Source: Sphingopyxis sp. 2PD (GTDB lineage Bacteria; Pseudomonadota; Alphaproteobacteria; Sphingomonadales; Sphingomonadaceae). From it: DNA of 64,000 nt. Of the stretch, positions 38,568 to 47,387 are shown piece after piece. The notes under the pieces were generated by a model. That model was given only the letters and a program-made list of their open reading frames with translations. It was not told the origin of the DNA and did no database searches. The stretch covers positions 248,001 through 312,000 of the forward strand of contig NZ_SCMU01000001.1 in the NCBI RefSeq assembly GCF_005503695.1, given 5' to 3'. Position 1 is the first letter of the stretch. Each line of letters starts with the position of its first letter. The translations under genes and the position numbers were made by a program.

Positions 38568-39605
38568 ATGACGCTGAGCGCCGCGCGAGACGGACGACAC
38601 ACGCTGATGGAGGAGGAAGCGGGCGAGGCGGCGGCAGCGGTCGCGCGCATGCTGGAGGCGAACCGCGATGCGTTTGCCGCCATCGCGCGCCGCCTTCACG
38701 CCGCGCCGCCGGTCGCCGTCGTCACTTGCGCGCGCGGTTCGTCGGACCATGCCGCGACCTATGCCAAATATCTGATCGAAACGCTGACCGGGACGCCGAC
38801 CGCATCGGCGGCGCTGTCGATCGCATCGCTCTATGATGCTCCCTCACTAGTCGGCAACCGCTTGTGTCTGGCGATTTCGCAATCGGGCCAAAGCCCCGAC
38901 CTGCTGGCGGCGGTCGAACAGCAGCGCGCGTCTGGCGCGTTCGTCGTCGCGCTGGTCAATGCGCCCGACGCCCCGCTCGCCAAGGTCGCCGACGTCGTAA
39001 TCCCGCTGTCAGCGGGAGTCGAACGATCGGTCGCCGCGACCAAATCCTATATCTGCTCGCTGGCGGCGATCGCGGCGCTTGTCGCCGCTTGGTCACAAGA
39101 TGCCGCGCTCGATGCGGCGCTCGATACGCTGCCGGCCAGCCTCGCCGACGCCTTTGCTCTCGACTGGTCGGCCGCCGTCACGGCCTATCGCGGCGCGAGC
39201 AACCTGTTCGTCCTTGGCCGCGGCTATGGCCTTGGCGCCGCGCAAGAGGCGGCGCTCAAATTCAAGGAAACGTCAGCGCTTCATGCCGAAGCGTTCAGCG
39301 CCGCCGAAGTGCGCCATGGACCGATGGCCATCGTCGGCAAGGGCTTTCATGTGCTGGCGCTGGGCGGCACCGATCGCGCCGCGATCAGCGTCCGCGATAC
39401 GGTCGCCGAATTTCGCCAGCGCGGTGCGACCGTGCTGCTTGCCGATCCTGCGGTCGGTGACCTGCCCACCATCGCCGCACATCCGGCGATCGAGCCGATC
39501 CTGACGATCCAGAGCTTTTATCGCATGGCGAGCGCGCTGGCGCTGGCGCGCGGGTGCAACCCCGACTCGCCTCCGCATCTGAACAAGGTTACCGAGACTT
39601 TATGA
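38568..39605 (+). CDS. nagB-II: SIS-domain glucosamine-6-phosphate deaminase (NagB-II type)
   Basis: 345 residues from ATG 38568, 8 bases after GGGAGG. Two SIS domains: VVTCARGSSDHAATYAKYL with CLAISQSGQSPDLL, and LFVLGRGYGLGAAQEAALK with HAEAFSAAEVRHGPMAIV. It lacks the glutaminase domain of GlmS. Such proteins replace classic NagB in many proteobacteria and convert GlcN-6-P to fructose-6-P plus ammonia. Overlaps nagA by 4 bases. Confidence 0.9.
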   Translation: MTLSAARDGRHTLMEEEAGEAAAAVARMLEANRDAFAAIARRLHAAPPVAVVTCARGSSDHAATYAKYLIETLTGTPTASAALSIASLYDAPSLVGNRLCLAISQSGQSPDLLAAVEQQRASGAFVVALVNAPDAPLAKVADVVIPLSAGVERSVAATKSYICSLAAIAALVAAWSQDAALDAALDTLPASLADAFALDWSAAVTAYRGASNLFVLGRGYGLGAAQEAALKFKETSALHAEAFSAAEVRHGPMAIVGKGFHVLALGGTDRAAISVRDTVAEFRQRGATVLLADPAVGDLPTIAAHPAIEPILTIQSFYRMASALALARGCNPDSPPHLNKVTETL

Positions 39606-40762
39606 TCTATCGCTTTCACAACGGCCGGGTCGCACTGCCGGACGGCGCCGTCGGCGCGGCAGATATTGCTGTCGCCGATGGCGTCGTTACCTCCGTCACC
39701 CCGGCCGGACCAGCGTCCGCCGATCATGTAGTCGATCTGGCGGGTGGCTGGCTGCTCCCTGGCTTCATCGACACGCAGGTCAATGGCGGCGGCGGCGTTC
39801 TGTTCAACGATCAGGTCGACGTCGAGGCGATTGCAGCAATCGGCGCCGCGCATGCCCAGTTCGGCACCACCGCATTCTTGCCCACGCTGATCAGCGACAC
39901 CCCGGCCCAGATCGCCGCCGCGATGGCTGCGGTCGATGCCGCGATCGAACAGGGGGTGCCGGGGGTGATCGGCATCCATATCGAAGGACCGTTCATCAAC
40001 GAGGTCAAGCGCGGTATCCACGAGGCGCATCGCATCCGCCGCCTCGACGCCGAGACGCTCGCCACGCTCACCGCCCCGCATCGCGGGCGCGTGATGCTGA
40101 CGCTGGCGCCCGAACTCTGCGCCGAAGAAGATATTCGCACCCTCGTTCGCCACGGCGTGATCGTCAGCGCCGGTCACAGCGACGCGACCTATGACGAGGC
40201 GCAGCGTGCGATCGGCGCGGGACTTTCCGGCTTTACCCATTTGTTCAACGCGATGTCGCCGCTGCACCACCGCGCGCCGGGCGCGGTCGGCGCCGCGTTC
40301 GATTCGGACAGCTATTGCGGCCTGATCGTCGACGACGTCCATCTCCACCCCGCGGTAGTCCGGCTAGCGATCAAGGCCAAGGGCATCGAGCGCGTCATGC
40401 TGGTCACCGATGCGATGCCCAGCGTCGGCACCGACGACAGCGAATTCACCCTGCAGGGCAAGCGTATCGCGGTGAAGGACGGCGTCTGCATTTTTGAGGA
40501 CGGAACGCTTGCCGGGACGCATCTCGACATGGCGGCGGCGCTGCGCAAGACGGTCGAGGTGACCGGACTGCCGGTGACCGACGTGGCGGCGATGGCCAGC
40601 GCCACCCCCGCTGCTTTCCTGTCGCTGCAGGGCAGCCACGGGGCGATCGCGCCGGGGCAGCGCGCCGACTGGGTGTGGTTGGGCAGCGAACTCGATCCGC
40701 GTGCGACGTGGATCGGCGGACGGATTGCGCCCGACACCGTACCGGACCTGTCCCGCGCGTAG
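39602..40762 (+). CDS. nagA: N-acetylglucosamine-6-phosphate deacetylase
   Basis: 386 residues. Amidohydrolase blocks: LLPGFIDTQVNGGGGVLFND, GIHIEGPFINEVKRGIHEAH, metal-binding IVSAGHSDATYDEA, FTHLFNAMSPLHHRAPG, LIVDDVHLHP and catalytic Asp in MLVTDAMPSVG. It removes acetyl from GlcNAc-6-P delivered by the PTS. ATG overlaps the upstream stop (ATGA). Confidence 0.96.
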   Translation: MIYRFHNGRVALPDGAVGAADIAVADGVVTSVTPAGPASADHVVDLAGGWLLPGFIDTQVNGGGGVLFNDQVDVEAIAAIGAAHAQFGTTAFLPTLISDTPAQIAAAMAAVDAAIEQGVPGVIGIHIEGPFINEVKRGIHEAHRIRRLDAETLATLTAPHRGRVMLTLAPELCAEEDIRTLVRHGVIVSAGHSDATYDEAQRAIGAGLSGFTHLFNAMSPLHHRAPGAVGAAFDSDSYCGLIVDDVHLHPAVVRLAIKAKGIERVMLVTDAMPSVGTDDSEFTLQGKRIAVKDGVCIFEDGTLAGTHLDMAAALRKTVEVTGLPVTDVAAMASATPAAFLSLQGSHGAIAPGQRADWVWLGSELDPRATWIGGRIAPDTVPDLSRA

Positions 40763-40815
40763 AATGATAATCAAGCCGCACAAAAAAAGCGGCGGAAGTT
40801 TTGGGGATTAGATGG

Positions 40816-43305
40816 ATGAGCCTGATCATCACCTCTCCGCTCAGAGGGTGGGCGACGACGCTGGACAGCGTTCCCGATCCCGTATTCGCCCAGCGCATGA
40901 TGGGCGACGGCGTGGCGATCGAGCCGCTCGGCGACACGATCGTCGCGCCGTTCGACGGCGAGGTGGTGACGCTGCACGACGCCGGGCATGCGATTTCGCT
41001 GCGCAGCGCCGAGGGCGCCGAGGTGCTGATCCATATCGGGCTCGACACCGTGATGCTGAAGGGCGAAGGCTTCACGCCGCTGGTGGCGATCGGCCAGACC
41101 GTCGCGCGCGGTGACCCGCTGATTCGCTTTGACCTAGACGCCGTCGCGCTCGCGGCGCCCAGCCTGATCACCCCGGTGATCGTCACCAATGCCGAAGCCT
41201 TTGCGATCAGCCGCCGCAGCACCGACTGCGCGATCAGCGCGTGCGAGGCGCTGATGACGCTGGTTCCCGTGCAGGCGAACGTCCGGCGCAGCTCGGACGA
41301 CGGGATTGTGATCGAACAGACGGTGCAGCTGGCGCTGCCGCACGGCATCCACGCGCGGCCTGCCGCGCGGATCTGCGAAGCCGCGCGCGGATTTCAGGCC
41401 GAGCTGCACCTGCTGAACGGCGACAAGCGCGGCGACGCCCGCAGCACCGTGGCGCTGCTCGCGCTCGGCACGCGGTTCGGCGACGAGGTCGTCGTGCAGG
41501 CGCGCGGCGACGACGCCGAGGCAGCGTTGGCGGCCATCGCCGCGTTGCTGGCGACCGACATGGGCGAGACGGCGCCTGCTGCGCCGTCGGCGGCCGCACC
41601 CCCGAGGACTACCCTGCAAGCTGGTCAAATCGGCGGCGTGATCGCATCGCCCGGGCTCGCGATGGGACCCGCGGCGCGGCTGCGGCAGGCCGAGATTGCG
41701 GTAGCGAGCGAGGGCGTCGGCGCGGCGGAAGAACGCGCCGCGCTGCTGGCGGCGCGCGATACGGTACGCGCGCATATTGCAGCGCGCGCCGACAGCGACG
41801 ACGCCAGCATCGCGGCGGTCATGCAGGCGCATCTTGCACTGATCGACGATCCCGAACTGATTGCGGGCGCCGACGCGCGGATCGCCGCGGGACGCAGCGC
41901 CGGTTTTGCCTGGCGCGGCGCGATCCATGACCAGATCGACGCGATCCGCGCGACCGGCAACGCGCATCTGATCGAACGGATCGACGATCTGGTCGACGTC
42001 GAACGGCAGCTGCTGTCAGCGCTGACCGGAACCCCGCTCGAAACCGCCGCGATCGCCGCGGGCGCGATCATCGTCGCCGACGACCTGTTGCCGTCGCAGC
42101 TGGTGGCGCTCGCCGCTGCGAATCCCGCCGGGGTCTGCCTGACGCGTGGCGGGCCGACGTCGCACGTCGCAATCCTGTGCGCCGGAATGGGGCTGCCCGC
42201 GCTCGTCGCGATGGGCGCTGCGCTGGGCGCGATCGAGGATGATGCGCCGTTGCTGCTCGACGCCGAACTCGGCCATGTCACGCTGCGCCCCTCCCCCGCC
42301 GACGCCGCTGCCTTTGCCGCGCGGCTGGCGAAGCGTGCCGCGCGGCGCGGCGCCGCGCAGGCCGCGGCACAGGAAGCCTGCCGCACCGCCGACGGGACGC
42401 GGATCGAGATTTGCGCCAATCTGGGTAGCGAGGCCGACGCGCAGTTCGCCGCGGCGCAGGGCGCCGAGGGATCGGGGCTTGTCCGCAGCGAATTTCTGTT
42501 CCTCGATCGCGAGACCGCGCCGTCGGAGGACGAACAGCACGCCGCCTATCAGGCGATCGCCGACGCGCTGCCCGGCAAGCCTGTTATCATCCGCCTGCTC
42601 GACATCGGCGGCGACAAGCCCGCCGCCTATATTCCGATTGCCGCCGAAGAAAATCCGGCGCTCGGCCAGCGCGGCATCCGCGTCGCGCTCGCCCGGCCCG
42701 ACTTGCTCGAAACCCAGCTCCGCGCGATCCTGCGCGTCGAGCCCGTGGGCGCGTGCAAGATCATGATCCCGATGGTCGCCAGCATCGACGAGTTGCGGCA
42801 GGTCCGCACGCTCGTCGACCGGCTGCGCAGCGATATGGCGATCTTTACGCCCGTCGAGGTCGGGGTGATGGTCGAGACCCCCGCCGCCGCGATGACCGCC
42901 GACCTGCTCGCGCTCGAGGCCGATTTCCTGTCGATCGGCACCAACGACCTCACCCAATATGTGTTGGCGATGGACCGCGGCAATCCCGCGGTCGCCGCCG
43001 GGGTCGACGCGATGCATCCTGCCGTGCTCCGCTTGATCGGCGAAACCTGTCGCCGCGCCACTGCGCGCGGGCGCTGGGTCGGGGTGTGCGGCGGGCTCGC
43101 GTCGGATCCGGCGGCGCTGCCGATCCTGATCGGGCTGGGCGTCACCGAATTGTCGGCGGTCCCCGGCTTCGTCGCCGAGGCGAAGCAGATCGTCCGCGGC
43201 CTGACGCTGAGCGAAGCGCGCGCGCATGCCGAACTCGCGCTGCAATGCAAGTCGGCCGCCGAAGTTCGTGCGCTCTCCCGCGCTTTCGAGGAGACACGTC
43301 GATGA
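40816..43305 (+). CDS. PTS EIIA-HPr-enzyme I fusion protein
   Basis: 829 residues carry three PTS parts in one chain. Residues 1-150 are a Glc-type EIIA with phospho-His H73 (EVLIHIGLDTVMLKGEG). Residues about 165-250 are HPr with H179 (ALPHGIHARPAARIC). The rest is enzyme I with H450 (TRGGPTSHVAILCAGMGLPALV), EFLFLDRETAPSEDEQ and IGTNDLTQYVLAMDR. It takes phosphate from PEP and passes it internally to the EIICB permease, so this sugar PTS needs no shared components. ATG 40816 chosen because EIIA homology starts at once. Confidence 0.94.
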   Translation: MSLIITSPLRGWATTLDSVPDPVFAQRMMGDGVAIEPLGDTIVAPFDGEVVTLHDAGHAISLRSAEGAEVLIHIGLDTVMLKGEGFTPLVAIGQTVARGDPLIRFDLDAVALAAPSLITPVIVTNAEAFAISRRSTDCAISACEALMTLVPVQANVRRSSDDGIVIEQTVQLALPHGIHARPAARICEAARGFQAELHLLNGDKRGDARSTVALLALGTRFGDEVVVQARGDDAEAALAAIAALLATDMGETAPAAPSAAAPPRTTLQAGQIGGVIASPGLAMGPAARLRQAEIAVASEGVGAAEERAALLAARDTVRAHIAARADSDDASIAAVMQAHLALIDDPELIAGADARIAAGRSAGFAWRGAIHDQIDAIRATGNAHLIERIDDLVDVERQLLSALTGTPLETAAIAAGAIIVADDLLPSQLVALAAANPAGVCLTRGGPTSHVAILCAGMGLPALVAMGAALGAIEDDAPLLLDAELGHVTLRPSPADAAAFAARLAKRAARRGAAQAAAQEACRTADGTRIEICANLGSEADAQFAAAQGAEGSGLVRSEFLFLDRETAPSEDEQHAAYQAIADALPGKPVIIRLLDIGGDKPAAYIPIAAEENPALGQRGIRVALARPDLLETQLRAILRVEPVGACKIMIPMVASIDELRQVRTLVDRLRSDMAIFTPVEVGVMVETPAAAMTADLLALEADFLSIGTNDLTQYVLAMDRGNPAVAAGVDAMHPAVLRLIGETCRRATARGRWVGVCGGLASDPAALPILIGLGVTELSAVPGFVAEAKQIVRGLTLSEARAHAELALQCKSAAEVRALSRAFEETRR

Positions 43306-44984
43306 GGAAGATGCTCGAAACGCTCCAGCCGCTCGGCCGCGCGTTGATGCTGCCGATCGCGGTGCTGCCGATCGCGGGTCTGTTGCTGCGCATCGGCCAG
43401 CCCGACCTGCTCGACATCGCCTTCATCTCCGCCGCGGGCGCCGCGATCTTTGACAATCTGGGTATCCTGTTCGCGATCGGCGTCGCGGTGGGGTTTGCGC
43501 GCGACGGCAATGGCGCCGCCGCGCTGGCGGGCATCGTCTGCTACCTGGTAACCACAACGGGCGCGCAGACCTTTCTGATTGCGCCGCCCGATGTTGGCGC
43601 CGGGTTGCCCGAAGCCGCCGCGGCGCTCGCCGGAAAGACCTGGGCACTGAGCCAGATCGACAAGCTGGAGGTGCCGATCGGCATCCTGTCCGGCCTGATC
43701 GGCGGCAATTTCTACAACCGCTTCGCGACGATCGCGCTGCCCGAATATCTCGCTTTCTTTGGCGGTCGCCGCTTCGTGCCGATCGCCAGCGGGGTCGCCG
43801 GGCTGCTGCTCGCGGCAGTGCTCGGTTATGGCTATGCACATATCAGCGGCGCGATCGACACCGCCGGCCGCACCGTCGTCGAAAGCGGCGGCGTAGGGCT
43901 GTTCGTCTATGGGACGCTCAACCGGCTGCTGATCGTCACCGGGCTGCACCATATCATCAACAATGCCGCCTGGTTCGTCGTCGGCGATTTTGCGGGGGCA
44001 ACGGGCGACCTGCGCCGTTTCTTCGCGGGTGACCCCGACGCCGGCGCTTTCATGTCGGGGTTCTTCCCGGTGATGATGTTCGGCCTGCCCGCCGCATGCC
44101 TCGCCATGTATCACGAGGCGCGGCCCGAACGACGCAAAGCGGTCGGCGGCATGCTGCTATCGCTGGCGCTGACGAGCTTTCTGACCGGAGTGACCGAGCC
44201 GATCGAGTTCACCTTCATGTTCGTCGCGCCCCTGCTCTACGCGATCCACGCGCTGCTGATGGGCGTGTCGATGGCGCTGATGGACGCGCTCGGCATCCGG
44301 CTCGGCTTCGGCTTTTCGGCGGGGCTGTTCGACTATGTGCTCAATTTCAGCCTCGCGACGCGGCCGTGGCTGCTGCTCCCGATCGGCGCCGTCTACGCGG
44401 CGCTCTATTACGGGCTGTTCCGCTTTTTCATCCGCCGCTTCGACTTGCCGACCCCGGGCCGCGAAAAAGGCGAGGTCGCCGAGGCCGCGGCGACCACCGC
44501 CGGGAGCGCGCGCGGCGACGCCTTTGTCACCGCGCTGGGCGGCGCCGCCAATCTGGTCAGCGTCGATGCCTGTACAACTCGGCTCCGCCTGATCGTCGCC
44601 GACAACGACGCGATTGACGACGTCGCGCTGTCGCGGCTCGGTGCGCGCGGCATCATCCGCCCGTCCGACAAGGCGGCACAGGTCGTGCTCGGTCCGATCG
44701 CCGATCTGGTCGCCGAGGAAATTCGCGGCGCGCTGTCAGGCGGCGCGGCCGTCGCCCCGGCCGCGGATGCGCAACCGGCGAGCCGCGACGTCGAGCCGGT
44801 CGCCCTGCCCGACGAGATCGCCGCTGCGCTCGGCGGCAACGACAATGTCCGCGCCGTCCGCGTTCTCCATGGCCGCTACCGCGTCGAACTGACCGACGCG
44901 GCACGGATCGACGAGGGTGCCTTGGCGCAACTGACGCGCGGAATTGTCCGCCCGCAGCCGGGCGTCTGTCATATCCTGATCTGA
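43302..44984 (+). CDS. nagE: PTS N-acetylglucosamine permease EIICB with a degenerate second EIIB
   Basis: 560 residues, ATG overlapping the EI stop and preceded by GAGGAG. Residues 1-390 are EIIC (MLPIAVLPIAGLLLRIGQPD, GLHHIINNAAWFVVGDFAG, LTSFLTGVTEPIEFTFMFV). An EIIB domain follows with phospho-Cys C424 (SVDACTTRLRLIV). The last 60 residues repeat the EIIB pattern (ALGGNDNVRAVRVLHGRYRV, then RGIVRPQPG) with Leu where the Cys should be. GlcNAc specificity is inferred from nagA and the SIS deaminase next door. Confidence 0.93.
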   Translation: MRKMLETLQPLGRALMLPIAVLPIAGLLLRIGQPDLLDIAFISAAGAAIFDNLGILFAIGVAVGFARDGNGAAALAGIVCYLVTTTGAQTFLIAPPDVGAGLPEAAAALAGKTWALSQIDKLEVPIGILSGLIGGNFYNRFATIALPEYLAFFGGRRFVPIASGVAGLLLAAVLGYGYAHISGAIDTAGRTVVESGGVGLFVYGTLNRLLIVTGLHHIINNAAWFVVGDFAGATGDLRRFFAGDPDAGAFMSGFFPVMMFGLPAACLAMYHEARPERRKAVGGMLLSLALTSFLTGVTEPIEFTFMFVAPLLYAIHALLMGVSMALMDALGIRLGFGFSAGLFDYVLNFSLATRPWLLLPIGAVYAALYYGLFRFFIRRFDLPTPGREKGEVAEAAATTAGSARGDAFVTALGGAANLVSVDACTTRLRLIVADNDAIDDVALSRLGARGIIRPSDKAAQVVLGPIADLVAEEIRGALSGGAAVAPAADAQPASRDVEPVALPDEIAAALGGNDNVRAVRVLHGRYRVELTDAARIDEGALAQLTRGIVRPQPGVCHILI

Positions 44985-44989
44985 ACCGA

Positions 44990-45310
44990 TCAGGCGGGCG
45001 CCGACAATTTCATCAACACGAGGCCGCTGACGATCAGCACCGCGGCAAATATCCGCATCGCGCTCGCTTGTTCGCCCAGCACGAGGATGCCGACGACAAA
45101 TGCGCCGACCGCCCCGATTCCGGTCCAGATCGTGTAAGCGGTGCCGAGCGGCAGCGATTTCATCGACAGCGCCAGCAACGCAAAGCTGGCGAAGGCCGCG
45201 ACCAGCGTGAGCAGCGACGGGCCAAGCTTGGTAAAGCCGTCCGACTGTTTCATCGAAAACGCCCAGACGATTTCGAGCGCACCAGCAATTGCGAGATAGA
45301 TCCAGGCCAT
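44990..45310 (-). CDS. sugE: SMR-family exporter SugE/Gdx
   Basis: 106 residues with four membrane segments: MAWIYLAIAGALEIVWAFSMK with the essential membrane Glu (E13), then LPLGTAYTIWTGIGAVGAF, the SugE/Gdx signature. Members export guanidinium in exchange for protons; some confer quaternary-ammonium tolerance. The ATG at 45310 follows GGGAGG. The 3' end is 5 bases from the convergent nagE. Confidence 0.92.
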   Translation of the reverse strand: MAWIYLAIAGALEIVWAFSMKQSDGFTKLGPSLLTLVAAFASFALLALSMKSLPLGTAYTIWTGIGAVGAFVVGILVLGEQASAMRIFAAVLIVSGLVLMKLSAPA

Positions 45311-45352
45311 GACAGCCTCCCATTCAAGGCTGCCGGGCCGTCCCGGACTTGA
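45311..45352 (-). promoter_or_regulatory. Structured leader of sugE, possible partial guanidine-II-like motif
   Basis: Reading the minus strand toward sugE: CCGGG-ACGG-CCCGG, a hairpin with an ACGR loop as in guanidine-II (mini-ykkC) riboswitches, then CAGCCT...AGGCTG, a second hairpin whose 3' arm includes the GGGAGG binding site. The classical motif has two ACGR hairpins; I find only one, so this stays a candidate. Confidence 0.3.
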
Positions 45353-45403
45353 AAGCCTGCCCATGATGCAGGCGAGGACGTGGCCTCTTGGTGATTTATG
45401 GCC

Positions 45404-45479
45404 TGGCAGGGGCAGCAGGACTCGAACCCGCGACCCTCGGTTTTGGAGACCGATGCTCTACCAACTGAGCTATACCCCT
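45404..45479 (-). tRNA. trnW: tRNA-Trp (CCA anticodon)
   Basis: On the minus strand from 45479: AGGGGTATAGCTCAGTTGG, anticodon arm CGGTCTCCAAAACCG with anticodon CCA, and T arm GCGGGTTCGAGTCCTGC. The acceptor closes with TGCCCCT, discriminator G and an encoded CCA (45406-45404). 76 bases with CCA. It often stands before secE in other genomes; here sugE follows. Confidence 0.97.
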
Positions 45480-45571
45480 AGGCCGGAGTGCGCCCCTAGC
45501 CCGATTGCAGAGGCGGGGCAAGGGGGATCACGGCTTGCGTGCGCGCACTCGCCTGATATGCGCAGAGCGGC

Positions 45572-46510
45572 ATGACATCCGCCGCCGCCCCCTCCGCCGC
45601 CGCGCCGCAAAACTATCTCGGCGGCATCGCGCTCCGCCTTCTCGCCATGGCCAGCCTGTCGCTGATGTTCGTGGTGGTCAAATATATCGACCGCGCAGGC
45701 ATCCACATCGTCGAAAGCCTGTTCTGGCAACAGGCGCTGGTGTTGCCCTTCCTGCTCCTTTGGGTGAAGGCGACCGGCGGTTTCGCGTCACTCAAGACCC
45801 ACCGCATCGGGGCACACACGCGCCGGATGCTGATGGGGCTGACCGGCATGGCATGCAATTTCGGCGCGATGATCCTGCTACCGATGGCCGAAGCGACGAC
45901 GATCAGCCTTTCGGTGCCGATCTTCGCGGTGATCTTTGCCGCGCTGCTGCTCGGCGAAGCCACAGGGTGGCAGCGGTGGAGCGCGGTGATCATCGGTTTT
46001 GTCGGCGTCCTCGTCGTAATCGATCCGTTTGCAAGCTTTGCGGGCGGGTTCGATGGCACCCGCGCACTCGGCACCCTCGTCGCGCTGGGCGGCGCGATCA
46101 TGACCGCGCTGATCACCATTGCCGTCCGCGACCTTGGCCGCACCGAAGCCGCCGCGACAATCGTCTTCTGGTTCAGCCTGCTCTCGATGATCCCGCTCGG
46201 CATCGCCCTGCCCTTTGTCATCACGCCGCATGACGGCGGGGAGTGGCTGTTGCTCATCGCGCTCGGCTTCCTTGGCGCGGTCGCGCAAATGTCGCTGACC
46301 GGCGCGCTGCGCCTTGCCCCGGTGTCGGTCGTGATCCCGATGGATTATTCCAGCCTGCTGTGGGCGATCGCTGCGGGCTGGTGGTTCTTTGGCACCCTGC
46401 CCGCCGACACGACATGGGTCGGCGCGCCGCTGATCGTCGCGTCGGGGCTGTTCATCGCCTGGCGCGAGCATCGCCGCCACATCACCCGACCGAAGGAGGT
46501 TGCCGCATGA
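45572..46510 (+). CDS. EamA/DMT-family transporter
   Basis: 312 residues, about ten membrane segments in two EamA halves (FVVVKYIDRAGIHIVESLFW ... MILLPMAEATTISLSVPIFAVIFAALLLGE; ALRLAPVSVVIPMDYSSLLWAIAAGWWFFG). Such proteins export or import small metabolites; substrate unknown. The ATG at 45572 starts 92 bases from the divergent tRNA-Trp. Its stop overlaps the next start. Confidence 0.9.
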   Translation: MTSAAAPSAAAPQNYLGGIALRLLAMASLSLMFVVVKYIDRAGIHIVESLFWQQALVLPFLLLWVKATGGFASLKTHRIGAHTRRMLMGLTGMACNFGAMILLPMAEATTISLSVPIFAVIFAALLLGEATGWQRWSAVIIGFVGVLVVIDPFASFAGGFDGTRALGTLVALGGAIMTALITIAVRDLGRTEAAATIVFWFSLLSMIPLGIALPFVITPHDGGEWLLLIALGFLGAVAQMSLTGALRLAPVSVVIPMDYSSLLWAIAAGWWFFGTLPADTTWVGAPLIVASGLFIAWREHRRHITRPKEVAA

Positions 46511-47124
46511 CGCGCCCCATATTGTACCACTGCCCCGACGCCCGCTCGCTTCGCTGCCTGTGGGCGGTCGAAGAAGCCGGGATCGACGTCGACCTGCGCG
46601 TCCTGAAATTCCCGCCGCGTGCGTTCGAGCCCGATTATCGCGCGGTGAACCCGCTGATGACGATCCCCGGCTGGGTCGAGGACGGGCGGCTGATGACCGA
46701 ATCGGCAGCGATCTGCGAGCGCATTGCCGAGGGGACGCCGCTGGAAGTCCGCCGCGACGAAGGTGATTATTGGGACTATCGCAACTGGCTGCACCGCAGT
46801 GACGCGACGCTGACCTTCCCACTCGCGATCATCATCCGTTACACACGGGTCGAGCCCGAAGAGCGGCGGCTGGCGCAGGCGGTCGAGGACTATAAGGCCT
46901 TCTTCGGCGGGCGCGCAAAGAGCATCGAGGCGGCTCTGGCCGACGGGCGCGAATGGCTGGTCGCGGGGCGCTTTACGATTGCCGATATTGCGATCGGCTA
47001 TGCGGCGTTTCTGGCGACGACGCTGGGGGCGGAAGATGTGCTGGGCGAGGCCACCAAAGCATGGCTGGCGCGGTGCATGGCGCGTGAGGGGTTTGTGCGG
47101 GCGCGGGAGCGGCAGAGGGTTTAG
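46507..47124 (+). CDS. Glutathione S-transferase family protein
   Basis: 205 residues: N-terminal thioredoxin-like domain (ILYHCPDARSLRCLWAVEEAG, NPLMTIPGWVEDGRLMTESAAICERIA with the Pro/Ser glutathione-site pattern) and an alpha-helical C-domain (GRFTIADIAIGYAAFLATTLG with the N-capping motif). Coupled to the DMT gene by ATGA overlap, so the pair may process and move a conjugate, but no substrate is evident. Confidence 0.9.
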   Translation: MTRPILYHCPDARSLRCLWAVEEAGIDVDLRVLKFPPRAFEPDYRAVNPLMTIPGWVEDGRLMTESAAICERIAEGTPLEVRRDEGDYWDYRNWLHRSDATLTFPLAIIIRYTRVEPEERRLAQAVEDYKAFFGGRAKSIEAALADGREWLVAGRFTIADIAIGYAAFLATTLGAEDVLGEATKAWLARCMAREGFVRARERQRV

Positions 47125-47160
47125 CCGCGACGTCTGCCTTGGGGTGGTGAGCGGACGGAG

Positions 47161-47353
47161 CGATCCTCCCCCAACGGGGGAGGGGGACCAGCGAAGCTGG
47201 CGGAGGGGCACCATCGGTTTGCCTTGCCGCCGAAGTCGTGCTCCATTGCTACGTTCCCGGAACGCTTGACTCTTCTCGCCCAGCGCCGCGTAAACCGCCT
47301 GTGCCCCTCCACCACCCTTCGGGTGGTCCCCCTCCCCCGTTGGGGGAGGATCG
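47161..47353. repeat. Intergenic element with 30-bp perfect terminal inverted repeats
   Basis: Bases 47161-47190 and 47324-47353 are exact complements. Each arm also contains its own palindrome, CTCCCCCAACGGGGGAG. The 193-base element fills most of the gap between the convergent GST and acyl-CoA synthetase genes; inside lie GCGAAGCTGGCGGAGGGGC and CCCTCCACCACCCTTCGGG. It is the largest member of the repeat family seen in this window. Confidence 0.85.
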
Positions 47354-47387
47354 GCTATGTCCGCAATCGGTCGCTAGCTGCCGCCCG

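Noticed and set aside
45572-47124. DMT exporter plus GST as a glutathione-conjugate detoxification system
   Set aside because: The start-stop overlap shows co-translation only; neither protein has substrate-specific residues that I can identify.
47161-47353. CRISPR array
   Set aside because: The repeats are inverted pairs in scattered single elements, not regularly spaced direct repeats, and no cas gene is present.
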